DNA from: Caenorhabditis elegans | Taxonomy: Eukaryota; Nematoda; Chromadorea; Rhabditida; Rhabditidae | Assembly (NCBI RefSeq): GCF_000002985.6 | Contig: NC_003284.9 | Location: 10,292,001-10,356,000, forward strand | Length of the DNA: 64,000 bases | Direction of reading: 5' to 3' | Shown here: one piece after another, positions 61,201 to 64,000 of the stretch | Layout of the letters: each line of letters opens with the position of its first letter | Numbering within the stretch: the first letter of the stretch is position 1 | The notes under the pieces: model-generated | The model's input: only the letters and a program-made list of their open reading frames with translations | Database searches by the model: none | Told to the model about the DNA's origin: nothing | Program-made: the position numbers and the translations under genes

Positions 61201-64000
61201 ATTTCACTAGTTTAATGATTGACCCCTGGCCTCCCGGCAGACGAGGAAAAAGAAAAATGCGTGTTTATTATGTCAGTGTCCTTTTTTCTAATCACCGTCT
61301 TTTGAAAAAGCGATTTTGCGCACGCGATGGCGATAAAAAGAGTGATAACTATTGGATTGAAAATAAAAACGAGTAGTTTTGTTGTAGAAATATACTACTT
61401 GTTAGCAGGACAATAATGTTAGGTAAGTATAATTATTAGTAGGGACTCTTTGTCAGTTTAAGTATATTTTAGTCAATTGGTTTGGAATTGTTAAAGTGCT
61501 GAAAAAACATTTGATTATAGAAGACTAATATTAGGTGTCGGATACCTAGTGATAAAACTCGTGAAGTTGGAGAAACTAACAATTCAATATTTATGTTAAA
61601 TTCAAAATTTTAATGAAGAGTATTCAATTTATTTCATTTTGTAATGTGAAAACCAGTCCCCAAAAATATTGCAGCTTAAAATAACAATAAACTAACTGTC
61701 TTCAATGTCATATATTAGATGATTGTGAGCCACAATAACTAATATGCAGAATATATAATTTTGTACATCATAACTTAAAAAAAGAAATAAATGCACATGT
61801 AGAGACTTTTGAAAGAATCCTGAGAATTTTAAATGACAAAAGATCGGGTAAGAAAAATAGCATTTGAAAAACTCTAATTTTCAACAAATACATACATCTT
61901 GTGGAATGGTAACTTGTATTCTATGACATACAAACCGTTGTTTTTGATCGAACCTTCAAGTTTTTCTCAAAAAATTCTTTCTTGTTCTATATTTATTTAC
62001 AGCTGCCTGCCAATGCACATCCCTGCGCAATAGTCGCACCACCAAATTCATGCACTACTAGACCGCTTATTGCAAATGTGAAGGGGGATAGTAAATGTGA
62101 AGAGTTAAAAAGGCAATGAAAACAAGACGAATTACAGTTATTACAGTTAAGATAAGAATTTAAAAGAATTAAAAAAAAATCAACTCAAAGAATGCAACAA
62201 TGTGCGAAGCATACTTTAATCCATTCAAAATAAAAAGTAGAATAAGAGGCAATTTGTATTTTCTTTTTCTTCCTGTTCTTATTCTTCCTTTTTCATCTTG
62301 ACCACTGGTAATTGTATATATATGCCACCGACAAATCCATTTGCAAGCGCACACCGTACTGTCAGGTTGTAGTTGGCACTTAGGTTCAGAATTGAAAAAA
62401 AATCCAAAGTTGAAAGTGAGAAGTGAAAAGTGAAATGATGGCAGGTTGCCATTGCTTTCCTCGGAAACTTTGACAACTTCCACGATGAACAGATTAGAGA
62501 AACCCAGCAACGGATATTGCATAACAGACTGCGACGTCTCGTTAATCGAAACAGTTTTCTCATGTATAAGAACTGTAGGAGCGATTAACGGTGAAAAGAG
62601 GGGGATATGGTGAAGCGGAAAGTGTTTCCTCTAATATTCTTTTCATTTCTAGCGTTTCTTATTTTCTTCATGAATTTATTTTATTCTTGGTCAAGTAGGA
62701 AGAGAGGGTCACTTAGAAAAGAATAAATCAACCACTTTTGGAAGTTTTTTGAAAAAAAAGTGAAAACAATGAAGGATGGTCAGCCAAAGTCAATGAGTTC
62801 AGAACACGGATTAAGAAAAAGACTTCAATTGAAAAAGAAACATTTGAAGCGAAACGGAAGTTGTAATCCAGACATCAGTTTTTGAAGAAACTACACAGAA
62901 ATGAGAGAATGTGGAGTTTTCATAAATAAAAAATTTACAAAATAATATTTGTCAGTATTCAACAGATTTTGGAGAAGCTATTGTTGAATGAAAGAGGAAA
63001 TTTTGTTCAGTTACAGAGAGTTAGGTTAACATTGAACAATGAGTTGCACTGGTTTCAAAGTTTTAAAGATTTTACAAAGAGTATAGTACACTTTAAGAAA
63101 ACAACGTTTTTTAAACCTATATTATTAAAGTGAATTAAAAAATTAAAAGCACTGTGAAAACTCATATAAAGATTTCTTCCAGTTAAAATAGCCGGTTTTT
63201 GTGTATTTTAAATTTACACTTTCATCAAACGCGATATAAATTTGCATTTTTAGGCTTAGAAATGACAATTCCCAAATATTGCAAAGCCAAATATAAACCT
63301 CATGGGTTCATTAACGATTTAATTATTCAAAAAAAACCGTGGAGGTGTATTACTACAATTACTAAAAAATTTCTTAAGGCTTATAGAGAGATGTTTCTAA
63401 GAAAATAAAAAGTTTCTGCGATTAATCAAATTCTACAGTATGCAGTCCAATTGATTAGACTAAACTTCAGAATTATGATTTTCGCTGTGTTGGCAAAAAG
63501 TACAAAATCAGATCGGAAATTTAAACCAATTTTTTTTGTTTAATAATGTCCATTTTGCTTCAACTTTAATGTGTTTGATATTTATTGGATTTTTTGAAAT
63601 AACAGAAATATAATTGTTTTGTCGCTGTAATTAAAAATTCCAGTTTTTCTTTAAAATTTCTTGAAAAAATAATAAAATATTCTTACCAAATGGTTGAGAG
63701 CGAAGAAAGTCGGCATTGTTCGTTTTCGTCAGCTTTTCGGTGTTCCTGTCGAAAAGTAATGAACGGAAATGACAATAAAATAAAGGAGATATCTATGTTC
63801 AGGATCGACGCCACAGATAATCTTCTCTCGTTCGAGAAAACCAGGATATACAGTTTTGGAAATGTCCACATTTGCAGGTGGCGACAACGATATCCATTCT
63901 TGCCCAGCGGCCAAGCAGCTGGGTCAACAACAAAACAATCGCGCATTGAAATCTTTTGCTTATCGAAGAATAATAATGACCGTTTTTCGACTGCTCTTCA
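55263..64000. other. Large region without a confident gene
   Basis: Nearly 9 kb with no supported multi-exon coding model. The plus strand is purine-rich, as if antisense to long intron sequence of a minus-strand gene. Contents: one LINE relic (57.2-57.5 kb), a 118-codon plus-strand frame at 60740-61096 rich in K, N, Q and S that I do not trust, and a GC-richer patch at 63.7-63.95 kb with a strong minus-strand donor at 63684 that may be a first exon. The likeliest reading is a long 5' intron or upstream regulatory domain of the membrane-protein gene. Confidence 0.45.
57155..57480 (-). mobile_element. 3' relic of a second LINE-type retrotransposon
   Basis: The minus strand reads KSIPIWNNLVKNIPVFLS and continues about 20 more codons before a stop, matching the usual (R)..WN.LP...S....F pattern near the end of CR1-like LINE reverse transcriptases. 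Downstream, after about 200 bases, the sequence ends in (AAAT)n, a LINE-style 3' tail (57155-57180). The 5' part is missing. Family unassigned; pattern-based call. Confidence 0.5.

Noticed and set aside
1-64000. CRISPR arrays, bacterial operons, Shine-Dalgarno sites
   Set aside because: Spliced nuclear animal genes throughout; the only regular tandem array (89 bp) lacks repeat-spacer structure.

Overview
The window looks like nuclear DNA of a Caenorhabditis nematode. It is AT-rich, introns are often only 38-60 nt with GTAAG donors and TTTTCAG acceptors, several starts sit just after trans-splice-like acceptors, and the gene set is metazoan and worm-typical (cuticlin-like ZP protein, glycine-rich secreted peptides, cathepsin F-like protease). 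From memory, the order acyltransferase / mitochondrial carrier / cuticlin-like / cathepsin fits the C. elegans X chromosome around acl-5 and cutl-20. That placement is recall, not a search result. Exon models were built by hand, and every intron quoted was checked for GT..AG ends and reading phase.

Layout. 1-10.7 kb: no gene found; it holds a 77-bp inverted repeat, a LINE 3' relic, a possible OTU-like fragment and a Helitron-like element. 10.7-20.2 kb: five small secreted-peptide genes, all on +. Three share a VIEKT..IR module around glycine-rich cores, and one has TTG where its start ATG should be. A carnitine/choline acyltransferase (-, 15.1-18.5 kb) lies among them. 20.7-24.0 kb: a 9-exon glutamine-rich coiled-coil protein on -, with a perfect X-box (RFX/DAF-19 site) 227 bp upstream of its ATG. 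25.9-29.7 kb: an 11-exon secreted mucin-like protein on +.

30.7-35.5 kb: a small unknown gene and a GPAT3/4-type acyltransferase, both on -. 37.1-38.4 kb: a Helitron-like element with a five-copy 89-bp minisatellite. 38.7-39.9 kb: an ADP/ATP-carrier-like protein (-) whose signature reads RRSMMM instead of RRRMMM. 42.0-46.2 kb: a 12-exon ZP/cuticlin-like membrane protein (-), with a glycine-rich secreted gene nested antisense in its largest intron. 47.4-49.1 kb: a cathepsin F-like protease (-) with an N-terminal membrane anchor. 50.3-55.3 kb: a single-pass membrane protein (-) whose first exon I could not place. 55.3-64 kb: no confident gene; one LINE relic and a possible upstream exon near 63.7 kb.

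Themes. Surface and defence products dominate (five clustered secreted peptides and one nested one, a mucin-like protein, a cuticlin-like protein). Metabolic and organelle genes on - separate them. The best lead for undescribed biology is the X-box-linked coiled-coil gene, a candidate ciliary component. Next come the peptide cluster with its start-codon-less member, and the ADP/ATP-carrier-like protein with an altered signature.
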